In this document: positions 12,256-22,759 of the stretch, in pieces
How the letters are laid out: every line of letters begins with the position of its first letter
Position numbering within the stretch: the stretch's first letter is position 1
NCBI GenBank assembly: GCA_021234155.1
Contig: JAJEKV010000068.1
Location: 1 to 64,000, forward strand
Source: Isoetes taiwanensis
Taxonomy: Eukaryota > Streptophyta > Lycopodiopsida > Isoetales > Isoetaceae
Direction of reading: 5' to 3'
DNA: 64,000 nucleotides
The notes under the pieces: generated by a model
What the model saw: the letters and a program-made list of their open reading frames with translations, nothing else
Database searches by the model: none
Told to the model about the DNA's origin: nothing
Made by a program: the position numbers and the translations under genes

Positions 12256-12344
12256 CCGGCCTGGCGGCTAGACCCCTTTTTCTTTTGTTTTTAGAGGCTC
12301 GACCTCTTACCCCTGCATCCCTCGATGCAGGCCCACCCGTGCCC

Positions 12345-13102
12345 TATCTCCCTCTCTCCTCTCTCTCTTCTCTCTCTTCTCTCTCCTATCTCTTGCCTCT
12401 TTCCATTATAGGCCGGGCCCTTTTCTTTTACACCATTCCTCTTTCTAATATTATCGGCCCTCCCTAGAGCCTCGATCTGGACCAACCCACGCCCTTCTTT
12501 TTTGTAGTATTCCTCGGCTCGGCCGGCCTCCAGCCGGTCTCGCCTCGATTTGGGCCCCATTAGCACTTTTGACTGAGCCCCTTCCCTTTTCTACCATCTC
12601 TCTCTCCTCTCTCTCCTTTCTCTGCTCTCTCTCCTTCTCTCTGTACTCTCTATTCTCTCTCCTCTCTTCTCTCTATTCTCTCTCCTCTCTCTCCTCTCTC
12701 TTCTCTCTCCTCCCTTTCTTGTCCCTCCTCTCTCCCTTTGCATCTCTTCTCCCATCTTCTCTCTCCTCTCTTTCTTCTCTCTTCTCTCTTCTCTCTCTTT
12801 TCTCTTTCCCTCCTCTCTGTCATCTCTCTCTTCTCTCTCTCCTCTGTCTGCTCCCTCTCTCCTCTCTCCCTTTTTTCCTTCTCTCTCTTCTCCTTCTTCT
12901 CCCCTTTCTCTCTCTCCCCTCTCTTCTCTTCCCGTCTCTCTCTTCCCTTTTTTCCATCTCTCTCTCCTCTCCCTCTATTTCTCCCCTCTTTCTCTATCTT
13001 TCTCTTTCTTCTCTATTTCTCTCTCTCTCATCTCCTCTGTCTTCTCTCTCCTCTCTCTCTCCTCTCTCTTCCCTCTCTCCTTTCTCTCTCTTCCCTCTCT
13101 CT
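12345..13102 (+). repeat. Polypyrimidine tract, unit C
   Basis: CT-rich sequence at 12,345-12,410 and 12,590-13,102 with a GC-richer insertion between. No gene. Confidence 0.9.
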
Positions 13103-13479
13103 AAAGTATTATTCATAAGGAGCCTACTTACACCTACTACCATGGAACTCCATATACACACATGCCCTACTACCAATTCTAAAGTATCACTCATGAGAAG
13201 AACACTACCAATTCCAAAGTATCACCTATGAGGATCTTACTCACATCTATTGCACTCCATGGTATTTCACAGTCTTATTCACACATACTGCTCAACCCTC
13301 TATTCCATTATCAACAAAGTATCATTCATGAGTAACATACTCACACATGCCCATGAGGTCACATCTACTATCTCTACTAACAATTCTAAAGTATGTCAAT
13401 TCTAAAGTATCACCCATGTGAAGCTTACACACACCCATCATACCCATCACACTTACTATCAATTCCAAAGTATCATCTT

Positions 13480-14917
13480 CAGAATATTCTATTTTGAGCA
13501 TTTGCAAGGTTTCAAGAAACTTTCTACTTTTAGACTGAGGTGCTTCTAGAGCATAGGTGGTTGCCCTATAGCATCTAGAACACCCTAGAACATTCTATTT
13601 TGAGTTTTTGCAAAGTTTTAGCGAACTTTTCTGTTTTCAGACTACCGTACTTTCTATTTTTAGAATGAGATGCCTACCCTAGAGCATCTGAAACATTCTA
13701 GGACATTCTATTTGAGTTTTTACAAAGTTTAAGCAAACTTTCTATTTTTAGACTAAAGCTTTCTATTCTTAAACTGAGGTGCTTACCTTTGAACATCTGT
13801 AACATTCCAGAAAATTCTATTTTGAGCATTTGCAAAGTTTCCAAAAACTTTCTATTTTTGGATTGAGGTGTTTACCCATGAGCATCTGCAACATTCCAGA
13901 ACATTCTATTTTGAGCATTTGCAAAGTCTTAAAAAACTTTTTATTTTTAGACTGAAACTTTCTATTTTTAGACTGAGGTGCTTACCCATGAGCACCTACA
14001 AAGTATTATTCATGAGTAACATACTCATACATGCCCATGAGGCACAATTCTAAAGTATGTCAATTCTAAAGTATCACCCATGTGATGCTTACGCACACCC
14101 ATTATACCAATTTCAAAGTATCACCTCCAGAATATTCTATTTTGAGCATTTGCAAGGTTTCAAGAAACTTTTTATTTTTAGACTGAGGTGCTTCTAGAGC
14201 ATAGGTGGTTGCCCTATAGCATTTGGAACATTCTAGAACATTCTATTTTGAGTTTTTGCAAAGTTTTAGCAAACTTTTTTGTTTTTAGACTACCTTATTT
14301 TCTATTTTTAGACTGAGATGCTTACCTTAGAGCATCTGAAACATTCTAGGACATTCTATTTGAGTTTTTACATTTTTAGACTAAAGCTTTCTATTTTTAG
14401 ATTGGCATCTACACCATTCCAGAACATTCTATTTTGAGCATTTGCAAAGTTTCAAAAAACTTTCTATTTTTGGATTGAGGTGTTTACCCATGAGCATCTG
14501 CAACATTCCAGAACATTCTATTTTGAGCATTTGCAAAGTCTTAAAAAACTTTCTATTTTTAGACTGAAACTTCCTATTTTTAGACTGAGGTGCTTACCCA
14601 TGAGCACCTGGAACATTCCACAATATTCTATTTTGAGTATTTGCAAAGTTTCAAAAAACTTTCTATTTTTAGACTGAGGTGCTTACCCATGAGTATTTGG
14701 AACATTCCAGAACATTCTATTTTGAGCATTTGCAAAGTTTCAAAAAACTTTCTATTTTTAGACTGAAACTTTCTATTTTTAGACTGAGGTGCTTACCCAT
14801 GAGCACCTGGAACATTCCAGAACATTCTATTTTGAGCATTTGCAAAGTTTCAAAAAACTTCTATTTTTAGACTGAAACTTTCTATTTTTAGACTGAGGTG
14901 CTTACCCATGGGCACCT
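13480..14917 (+). repeat. HSE-bearing subrepeat array, unit D (reference copy)
   Basis: About ten subrepeats of 90-120 bp. HSE cores with three or four perfect alternating modules occur at about 13,577, 13,801, 13,890, 14,224, 14,338, 14,413, 14,503, 14,612, 14,699 and 14,809. The form GGAACATTCCAGAACATTC is seen at 14,699 and 14,809. Frames of about 60 codons inside the array are products of the repeat, not genes. Confidence 0.9.
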
Positions 14918-14972
14918 GGAACAATCTAGAACATTCCAAGAGATTCTAGAACATTCTAGAACATCCTAGAGT
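14918..14972. promoter_or_regulatory. Heat-shock-element-like 55-bp block, unit D
   Basis: Eleven phased pentamers in a row (positions 14,918, 14,923, ... 14,968). Seven are perfect nGAAn/nTTCn; the others have deviations. Heat shock factors bind three or more such modules as trimers. Whether a factor binds here cannot be seen from sequence. Confidence 0.65.
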
Positions 14973-15038
14973 ATCCTTGAATTAATTAGGCCCCAGCCTT
15001 AACTATGCATGGAGTTCCTATTATTTTAAGAAAAGACT

Positions 15039-15300
15039 GGTTGGTCTAGTGGTAAGGGTGGGGGGTTTGGGGGGCAATGTCCAGGGTTCGAGTCCCTGGC
15101 AAACCAAAAAAATTTTGTCCACCAAACTTGGGAGCTTTTGAGAGGCCAAGGCCACGGACGATCCAGATCAAGCCACGTGGCGCATCCTCCACCGTCGATG
15201 GGGCGTGGAAGACAAACAGACAGACTCACTCACAGACTCACTCACCGACGGACGGTATTTCTTTATTATATTAGATTATATTAGACTAGAAAAGGGCCCG
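15039..15300 (+). repeat. tRNA-Gly-like SINE-type repeat, best copy
   Basis: A box TGGTCTAGTGGTA (15,042-15,054) is identical to that of plant tRNA-Gly. B box GGTTCGAGTCC (15,085-15,095) is perfect. The T arm folds as CAGGG (15,082-15,086), a 7-nt loop TTCGAGT, and CCCTG (15,094-15,098). GGTTGGT (15,039) can pair with GCAAACC (15,099) as a near-complete acceptor stem. The D and anticodon regions are a G-rich run and do not fold, so this is a tRNA-derived repeat head. The body reaches the TTAGACTAGAAAAGGG end near 15,298. Confidence 0.8.
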
Positions 15301-15369
15301 GCCTGACTTTTGCTCCTTTCCTCGGCTCGGCCGGCCTCCGGCCGGCCTCGCCTCGGTTTGGGCCCACCC

Positions 15370-18023
15370 ATGTGCCCTATCCCCTATCTCTTCCCTCTTT
15401 TCTCTCTCCTCTCTCTTCCCTCATCTCCCTTTCTCTCTCTCTCTTTTCTCTTCTCTCTATCCCCTCTCCCCGTGTCTCTCTTCTCTCTCCTCTCTCTTCT
15501 TTCTGTCTCCTCTCTTCTCTCTCTGTCCTCTCTCCTCTCTTTCTCCCTCCTCTGTCTTCTCTTCTCTTTGTCTTTACCCTCTCTCTCCTCTCTCTCTCCT
15601 ATCTCTCTCCTCTCTCTCTATTTCTCCCCTCTCTCTATCTCCCTCTGTCTCTTTTCTCTCTCCTCTCTCTTCTTTGTCTCTCCTCTCTCCTTGCTCTCTC
15701 TCTCCTCTCTCTTCCATCCTTCTTCTCTCTCTTCTCTCTCCTCCCATGCTCCCTTCTCTCTCTCTCTCTATCTTTCTCTCTCCTCTGTATTTTTCTCTCT
15801 CTCTCTCTCTTCTCTCCCTCTTCCCTCTCTCTTCTCTCTCCTCTCTCTCTCCTCTCTCACTCATCTCTCTTCTTTCCCTCTCTCTCCCCTCTCTCTTCCC
15901 TCTTCCTTTCTCTCTTCTCTCTCCTCTCTCTTCCCTCCCTCTTCTCTCTTCTCTCTCTCTCCTCTCTCCTCCCTCCTCTTCTCTCTCCTCTCTCCTCCCT
16001 CCCTCTTCTCTCTTCTCTCTCTCTTCCCTCCCTCCCTCTCTCTCTCTCCTCTCTTTCTCCTATCTCTCTCCTCTCTCTCTATTTCTCCCCTCTCTCTATC
16101 TCCTATTTCTCTCCTCTCTCTCTATTTCTCCCCTCTCTCTAAACCTTTCTCTCTCTTTTCTATTTCTTTCTCTCATCTCTCTTCTTTCTCCCCCTCTCTC
16201 CTCTCTCTTCCCTCTTTCTTCTCTCTCTTCTCTCCTCCCTCCTCTCTTTCTCTCTCCTTTCTCTTTGTTTCTCTCTCTCTTCTCTCTCTCCCCTCTCCCT
16301 CTGTCTCTATTCTCTCTCCTCTCTCTTATTTGTCTCTCCTCTCTCTTCCATCCTTCTTCTCTCTCTTCTCTCTCCTCCCATGCTCCCTTCTCTCTCTCTC
16401 TATCTTTCTCTCTCCTCTCTATTTCTCTCTCTCTCTCTCTTCTCTCTTCTCTCCCTCTTCCCTCTCTCTTCTCTCTCCTCTCTCTCTCTATCTTCTTTTT
16501 CCCTCTCTCCCCTCTCTCTTCCCTCTTCCTTTCTCTCTTCTCTCTCCTCCCTCTTCCCTCTTCCCTCCCTCTCCTCTCTTCTCTCTCTCTCCTCTCTCCT
16601 CTTTCTCTCCTCCCTCTCCTCTCTTCTCTCTCTCCCCTCTCCCCTCTCCTCTCTCCTCTCTCTCTCTATCTCTCTCCTCCTCCTCCTCTCTCTATCTCCT
16701 CTCTCCTCTTTCCCTATCTCTCTCTCTCTCTCTCTCTCCTATCTCTCTCCTCCCTCTCTCCTCCCTCTCCTCTCTCTCTCCTCTCTCTCTTTTCTCCCCT
16801 CTCTCTATCTCCTCTCTCTCTCCTCTCTCTATCTCCTATTTCTCTCCTCTCTCTCTTTTTCTCCCTCTCTCTCTACCTTTCTCTCTCTTTTCTATTTCTC
16901 TCTCTCCTCTCTCTCTCCTCTCTCTCCCCCTCTCTCTCCTCTCTTCTCTCTCTCTCCCTCTCCTCTCTCCTCTCTCTCTTCTCTCTCTCTATTTCTCCCC
17001 TCTCTCTATTTCCCTCTGTCTCTATTCTCTCTCCTCTCTCTTCTTCGTCTTTCCTCTCTCCTTGCTCTCTCTCCTCTCTCTTCCATCCTTCTTCTCTCTC
17101 TTCTCTCTCCTCCCCTTGCTCCTTCTCTCTCTCTCTATCTTTCTCTCTCCTCTCTATTTCTCTCTCTCTCTTCTCTCCCTCTTCCCTCTCTCTTCTCTCT
17201 CCTCTCTCTCCTCTCTCACTCATCTCTCTTCTTTCCCCTCTCTCTCCCCTCTCTCTTCCCTCTTCCCTTTCTCTCTCCCCTCTCTCTTCCCTCTTCCCTT
17301 TCTCTCTTCTCTCTCTCCTCTCTCTTCCCTCCCTCTCCTCTCTTCTCTCTCTCCCCTCTCTCCTCTCTCTCTCCTCCCTCTCCTCTCTTCTCCCTCTCCC
17401 CTCTCCCTCTCTCTCTTCTCTCTCTCCCCTTTTTTCCTTCTCTCTCTCTTTATCTTTCTCTCTCTTTTCTATTCCCATCTCTCTCTCTTCTCCCTCCTCT
17501 CTCTTCTCTCTCCTCTCTCTCTCCTCTCTCTTCCCTCTCTCCTTGCTCTCTTCTATCTCCTCTCTCTTCTTCTCCTCTCTCTCTTTCAGTTCTCCTCTCT
17601 CTCTTCTCTCTCCTCTCTCTTCTTTCCCCTCTCTATCTCTCTCCTGGGGGAGAGAGAGGGAGAAGAAGAAGAAGGAGAGAGGAGAGGAGAGAGGAGAGGA
17701 GAGAGGAGAGGGAAGAGAGAGAGGGAAGAAAAAAAAAGAGGGAGAAGAGAGATGAGAGGTCTCTCCTCCCTCTCCTCTCTCTCTCCTCTCTCTCTCCTAT
17801 CTCTCTCCTCTCTCTCTATTTCTCCCCTCTCTCTATCTCCTATCTCTCTCCTCTCTCTATCTCCTATTTCTCTCCTCTCTCTCTATTTCTCCCCTCTCTC
17901 TCTACCTTTCTCTCTCTTTTCTATTTCTCTCTCTCCTCTCTCTCTCCTATCTCTCTCCTCTCTCTCTCCCCTCTCTCTCTCCTCTCTTCTCTCTCTCCCC
18001 TCTCTCCTCTCTCCTCTCTCCTC
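15370..18023 (+). repeat. Long polypyrimidine tract
   Basis: About 2.65 kb of nearly pure C/T. It produces very long forward open frames (one of over 900 codons, running on to 18,129) of Ser, Leu, Pro and Phe only, which are not genes. Confidence 0.95.
17646..17757 (-). repeat. Polypurine inversion inside CT tract
   Basis: The strand composition switches abruptly from CT to GA at CTCCTGGGGGAGAGAG and back at GAGAGGTCTCTCC. The 112-bp purine segment is flanked by pyrimidine tracts on both sides, so it could pair with them. It looks like a local inversion or an assembly strand switch. Confidence 0.85.
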
Positions 18024-18024
18024 T

Positions 18025-18813
18025 TCGAATAGGGAGTCTATGGCATATTGGGATTGCTTTTGCTCCCAGACAGGCACATGCATCAAGAACTCCAACGAAA
18101 GTTATAGCATCAGACGTTATCCTTTCTGATTGCATATGCTCAAAAAACTAGCGGCTTCCTTCCCTTGATTATGGTTAGCATATGCAATGATCAAAGTGTT
18201 CCATGATATTACATCCCTCAACTGTCATTACATCCAAATATTCTATGTGAGTCATCACGGATAACCCGGATTTTCCATACATATTAGAAAGAGCATTGCA
18301 TAGAGCGATGTCTTTCTCCAAACCATAAGTCAAAATCAAGCGGTGAAGTTGTCGACCTTCACACAGTCTTGAGATCTTAACACATGCCTCAAGAACCACT
18401 AAGAATATGACCCTATTAGGGATCAAGCCTTGCGATGCATTTCTCTAAATAAATGGAGGGATTCTCTTTAAGGCCTTCTTTGGGCATAAGCGACAATCAT
18501 GGTGTTCCATGATACCTTATCCCTTTGAGGCATGTCACGGAAGAACTCGCCTTTGCCTTTTCAAAATGCCCATTTTGTGCATATCGACAAGGATTGTATT
18601 CCATGAAATAGTATCTCTTTCGGGCATCACATGAAACATCTGTATTGCCTCCTCTCCGTATAACCGTCTTGAATATATCTTTGCCATGATTGTGTTCCAA
18701 GATGCTACATTTGGCAACGGCATTTGTTGAAACAATTGAAGGGCTTCCAAAACATCTGATATTATTTTATTATATAGGATGAACGTTTTGATTAAGCAAC
18801 AACTACTATTCAA
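18025..18813 (-). pseudogene. PPR protein fragment (Helitron copy 1)
   Basis: Reading leftwards, frames show typical plant PLS-class PPR motifs. ALQLFQQMPLPNVASWNTIM and EEAIQMFHVMPERDTISWNT lie at 18,600-18,760. LIPNRVIFLVVLEACVKI and GLEKDIALCNALSNMYGKS lie at 18,270-18,430. PPR proteins bind organellar RNA and act in editing, splicing or stability. Here the frame shifts several times and no start, full repeat array or C-terminal domain is present. The other copy (21,911) is cleaner. It is best seen as a captured gene piece inside a Helitron. Some frame breaks may be sequencing error. Confidence 0.8.
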
Positions 18814-18879
18814 GGGCGATCTTTAAGCTCACGAAATATCATCCGCGGGGTTATGGCGGATGTATAAAGCGGGGAAAGC

Positions 18880-19960
18880 CCTCAAAGCGACATGGCTAGG
18901 ATCACCGAAAAGCCGCTTTACATTTGATCATGTTGTCCGTGAAACTATTACACGGGGAATCCCTACCGCGCGCTTAGAGCAATACCGTGCGCAAAGCATA
19001 CCGTTCTACTCTTAACATTGTATTATTTTTCAAATTTTACACTTGATAAAGCAACTTATTGATGATTTCTTTTCTGAGGACATATGGTTTTGCTTGCGTT
19101 ACCCTTGGACTTTTCTCGCTCCATTTTGGTAAGTCTTGGTTCTCATAAAATTTGAAACTATTCTCTTGAAGTAGAATTCCCTTTTATTTGCAACATCGGC
19201 TTTAAGAGGTTGTATCTCATAACTTCAAAACATTTTATTTATTTAGGGCAATGTTGTGATAATTTTTGTAGCCTTTTGAAAGGTTGAAAAGTCTCTACTT
19301 ATGAATAAATCCTGAAATTTATTTGCCAAGTTAAGCATCATTATATTATGTCATCTTTTGCAGCTAATGGTAGCCATAATATCATTTCTAAGATTATACC
19401 ATTGTTATTAGTAAGCAACATTGGTCTTCTTGAGGCCTTTGAAGTTTGTTGTTACGTTATACGGTGGGGAATGCTTTTAATGTGGCTGATTTGCAATGGT
19501 GGAGAATTGCATGTCGGGGATATAATAGTTGCATGTTTGCTTATGGTTCGGTGAGCATCTATTATTATATTACCAACTACAAAATTACATGTGTTCAACT
19601 AATTGATCCATCCCAATTTGTCGCAGTTGTTAGTGGAAAAAATCCACACCATGCTTGGAAATATGGGTGGCTTAGATAAAATGACAAACGGGGACACCAC
19701 AAGTTTTCGAGTATTTATTTTCAAGGATAAAGTAGGTGAGAGATGTATCAACAACTGCCAATCATTTTGCTCTCATCAATGAAATAGAATGAGGCTCACA
19801 TCATTTATACCATTTATGTGCAAGAAGAAGCGCACACAAGAACATCCAAAATATATTTTAAATGTTCAGATTTTGGAAATCTACAATGAATAAATAACTG
19901 ACCTTCTAGAACGATATTCCACCAATCCACATGTATGATTAGAAGAATAAGGTCTTAAAG
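18880..19960 (+). pseudogene. Kinesin motor gene fragment (Helitron copy 1)
   Basis: Pieces of a kinesin motor domain with intron-like spacers. FTFDHVVRETIT is at about 18,918-18,955. GYNSCMFAYGS, the segment before the P-loop, is at about 19,521-19,553 and is followed by GTGAGC, a donor-like site. SGK then TMLGNMGGLDKMTNGD (with a 1-base shift) at about 19,633-19,695 continues the P-loop GxTGSGKTxTM. EIYNE, a stop, then ITDLLERYSTN at 19,876-19,926 matches the kinesin motif EIYNEQITDLL. The last motif with the STN extension is typical of plant kinesin-12-like motors. The exon order is right, but stops and shifts show it is not a working gene. Confidence 0.72.
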
Positions 19961-21406
19961 CACCATCTAGGATGCCATGCTTGATCCCTTCCGCTGCCTT
20001 TCTTCTGCTGGCTACCGCCCGATCCCCCTGAAGCTAGCTATGGCTGGAAGAGCAGCATATGATGTTTGATGGCATCGCTGCAGTCTCTGCTGCAGCATGA
20101 CTAGATTGAGAAAGAAGGGCACTTTTATCTGTGCCATAACTCTTGCCAAGCATGTATGTCTCGGAGTTTTAGGGTGGTTTTGGATGTGTAACTTCTTTGG
20201 TAGCATTCGGATGTCTTTGAAACTACAAGAAACGCAAGTAACTTCGGAGATCTTTGGCCTAATTTCTGCCTAATCCAGGCTTCCAGGCCAAACAATTGAT
20301 ATTTAAGCAGAGCGACTTGCCATCACCATCAGGTATTTCAACTCCTCCAACACAAGCACAACAGATGTTTAGCACAGCTTTCTGTGCTTCAGAGCTGCAT
20401 TGTAGAGACAAGTCTGCATTGTAGAGACAAGTCTAAGTTCACTATTTAGAAAATAATACAAGCAGATGCAGATGCAGGTCTTAAAGTCTTCTGAAAGCAG
20501 ATATGATGACAAAGCAGGTTGTGGCTTTCTTTTCTCCATTCACTCAAAGGCACATACTTGCATTCGACCATTCTTAATCTCTACATTATTTCATACGTTG
20601 TAGGCCTTTTGCAAAATGAATTTTTGTAGTAGATACTTTATGGACTAAAGAGACAACTTGGTTCGTCCCACCAATGAAGCTCTGCTATTCGGAAGGATAT
20701 TATATTAAGTCTGGTTTAATATAATGCATCAAGGTTCAATTTCAAGCAAGCACATGATGAGATAGCTTGGTTGCAGGTTCCCAAGTCTCAAAAGGGAATA
20801 CATCCACTACATAGATCAGTACTGACCCAGGGCATAACAGGAAGGCAAACCAAAAGGGGACCTACAATTTTCAATTCCTGTTCAAAAATACGAAAATTCT
20901 TATTCTCGATTTTCCATGCTATAAGCTACAACTACAACTACAAGCCATGTTCTTTTCCAACTACAACTTTATACTTAAATAATTGTATTTCCATATCCTT
21001 TTTTAACAACTACAACGATAGTAAAGGATGTCAAACTACAACAATAGTAAAGGATGTAACTACGTGTGATGTGGATAAAAAGACAACCACATGAACAAGG
21101 TCACACTAAATAATGCAATACGTGCAATAAATGCAATGCCTTCAAAGGCTTACATGGGTGTTGTGCACATTCATACACAAGCAACAAAAATGGAATAGAC
21201 GTTTTGTAGCCAGAAGACATCCATATTCATATACAAGTAGCAAGAAAGAACAGAATAGAAGGAAAAGTGACTATACGAGATTAGATACACAACATCAACA
21301 ACTCATAAACATAGCCACTTGCAATCTACAGCTTCCCCAAATGATCCAATGACTGAGAAGTTATCATACGCAAATGCACATTCTCAACATTTATAAGTTC
21401 CCATAT
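19961..21406. other. Helitron copy 1, 3' non-coding part
   Basis: No gene seen. There is a run of ACTACAACTACAACTACAA-type short repeats near 20,925-21,060. The sequence is almost identical to 23,870-25,329. Short open frames on both strands have no recognisable domain. Confidence 0.7.
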
Positions 21407-21434
21407 GCCCAGCAACGCTGGGCACCGTTACTAG
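21407..21434 (+). repeat. Helitron 3' terminus, copy 1
   Basis: Seven-bp stem GCCCAGC/GCTGGGC with AAC loop, then ACCGTTA and the terminal CTAG. The next base is T, as expected for Helitron insertion between A and T. Confidence 0.88.
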
Positions 21435-21910
21435 TATTATATTATAATGTTATTGTGTAAGTGTTGGACCCAGCCCTAATTTGGGCGGCCCAGATTTTAC
21501 CTCCGATTTGACAGTCGAGATCAAGCCCTCGATCGGGGGTTTTGCTTCCTCCCCAATTCATTCCAATCCGGCAGGACCAGCTTCATCACGAATGGGAAGG
21601 AGCGGCCCGGTTGGGAATCCTAGGGGAGCTTCTGTGTGGGCGCCCAGAAGGAGACAATGCAGTTTGGTCTAAAACAATAAACAAACAAAGGGCTTTGGCG
21701 ACTGTGGCACAGGCGACTGTGGCACAGATCCGGTAGGACTCATTCTGCTTGGTGATGGTGGCTCAGGCCCGAAGCTGCTAAGAGAGTAATCAGGTGTGTG
21801 GTCATTTATGCTCAGAGATCAAACAGATTTTTTTGACTGTAGAGCTTCCAGATGTTAAATTGCTACAATTTTTGCAGGTTTCGATGTTGGCTGCATTTGA
21901 AAGCTTGCCT
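21435..21910. other. Spacer between the two Helitron copies
   Basis: Sequence absent from copy 1. It may be host DNA or the 5' part of copy 2. GGCGGCCCAGATTTTA with GTCGAGATCAAGCC (21,484-21,525) resembles a segment near 33,642-33,680. An intron-like stretch runs from CAG-GTGTGTGG (about 21,792) to TTTTTGCAG-GTTTCG (about 21,880). No gene is recognised. Confidence 0.5.
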
Positions 21911-22650
21911 TCGAATAGGGAGTCTATGGCATATTGGGATTGCTTTTGCTCCCAGACAGGCACATGCATCAAGAACTCCAACGAAAGTTATAGCATCAGA
22001 CATTATCCTTTTTGATTGCATATGCTCAAAAACTAGCAGCGCTTCCTTCCCTTGATTATGGTTAGCATATGCAATGATCAAAGTGTTCCATGATATTACA
22101 TCCCTCACTGTCATTCTGTCAAATATTCTATGTGAGTCATGCGGATAACTGGATTTTCCATACATATTAGAAAGAGCATTGCATAGAACGATGTCTTTCT
22201 CCAAACCATAAGTCAAAATCAAGCAGTGAAGTTGTCGACCTTCACCTGGTGCTGAGATCTTAACACATGCCTCAAGAACCACTAAGAATATGACCCTATT
22301 AGGGATCAAGCCTTGCAGATGCATTTCTCTAAATAAATGGAGGGATTCTCTGTTAATGCATTCTTTGGGCATAAGCAAAGCAATCATGGTGTTCCATGAT
22401 ACCTTATCCCTTTGAGGCATGTCCCGGAAGAACTGCACCGCTTTCAAAATGCCCATTTTGTGCATATGCGTTAAGGATTGTATTCCATGAAATAGTATCT
22501 CTTTCGTGCATCACATGAAACATTTGTATTGCCTCCTCTCAGATAACCGCATCAATATATGCCGCCATGATTGTGTTCCAAGATGCTACATTTGGCAACG
22601 GCATTTGTTGAAACAATTGAAGGGCTTCCAAAACATACAAAAGATATTTT
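21911..22650 (-). pseudogene. PPR protein fragment (Helitron copy 2)
   Basis: The best PPR frame runs from 22,465 down to 21,863 (201 codons). In order it shows DKVSWNTMIALLMP, ESLHLFREMHLQGLIPNRVI, FLVVLEACVKI, GRQLHCLILTYGLEKDIVL, CNALSNMYGKS, RIFDRMTVRDVISWNTLI and GKEALLVFEHMQSKRIMSD: about three to four PLS-type repeats. More repeats lie upstream (22,480-22,640: ALQLFQQMPLPNVASWNTIM) in another frame with a stop. The last 20 residues, beyond the homology with copy 1, do not look like PPR. No start, transit peptide or DYW domain is present. A captured fragment is the likely reading. Confidence 0.82.
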
Positions 22651-22759
22651 ATTATATAGGATGAACGTTTGCTTTACGCAACAACTACTATTCAAGGACG
22701 TCTTTCGCTCTAAAATATCATCACGGGGTTATGGCGGATGTATAAAGCAGAAAGCCCTC

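Larger units (their letters stand above)
10029..13102 (+). repeat. Macrosatellite unit C
   Basis: Third full unit. Its second half (from about 11,340) is nearly identical to unit D, while its first half carries more small indels. Confidence 0.9.
1..18023. repeat. Macrosatellite array, unit about 3.1 kb
   Basis: The same ordered set of modules recurs at a fixed spacing. The leader AAAGTATTATTCATAAGG occurs near 3,850, 6,937, 10,029 and 13,103 (spacing 3,074-3,092 bp). The tRNA-like A box occurs near 1,554, 2,658, 5,794, 8,878, 11,975 and 15,042. Two shortened units (HSE block, tRNA-like head and CT tract only, without the subrepeat array) precede the four full ones. The array ends abruptly at 18,024 against a Helitron copy carrying PPR sequence. 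The left edge lies outside the window. The order of modules is seen directly; calling it a macrosatellite is a description, not a family assignment. Confidence 0.92.
13103..18023 (+). repeat. Macrosatellite unit D, with extended CT tract
   Basis: The cleanest copy. Its leader, subrepeat array, HSE block and tRNA-like repeat run to about 15,300. The CT tract then runs for about 2.65 kb, far longer than in other units, and stops at the Helitron junction. It contains one strand switch to purines (17,646-17,757). Confidence 0.9.
18025..21434 (+). mobile_element. Helitron-type element, copy 1 (5' end not seen)
   Basis: The 3' end has the Helitron hallmark: hairpin GCCCAGC-AAC-GCTGGGC (21,407-21,423), 7 bases, then CTAG (21,431-21,434) followed by host T. 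The whole 3.4 kb is repeated at 21,911-25,357 with the same terminus. It carries a PPR fragment (minus) and kinesin motor pieces (plus). No helicase lies inside, so it would be non-autonomous. The left edge abuts the CT macrosatellite at 18,024 without a recognisable TC start, so it is probably truncated or joined there. Confidence 0.75.

Noticed and set aside
15039-15106. Functional tRNA-Gly gene
   Set aside because: A and B boxes and the T arm are good, but the D and anticodon arms do not fold and the copy is part of a 3-kb repeat.
15310-18129. 939-codon open frame
   Set aside because: Same reason: polypyrimidine tract. Its last residues are PPR-antisense sequence after the tract ends.
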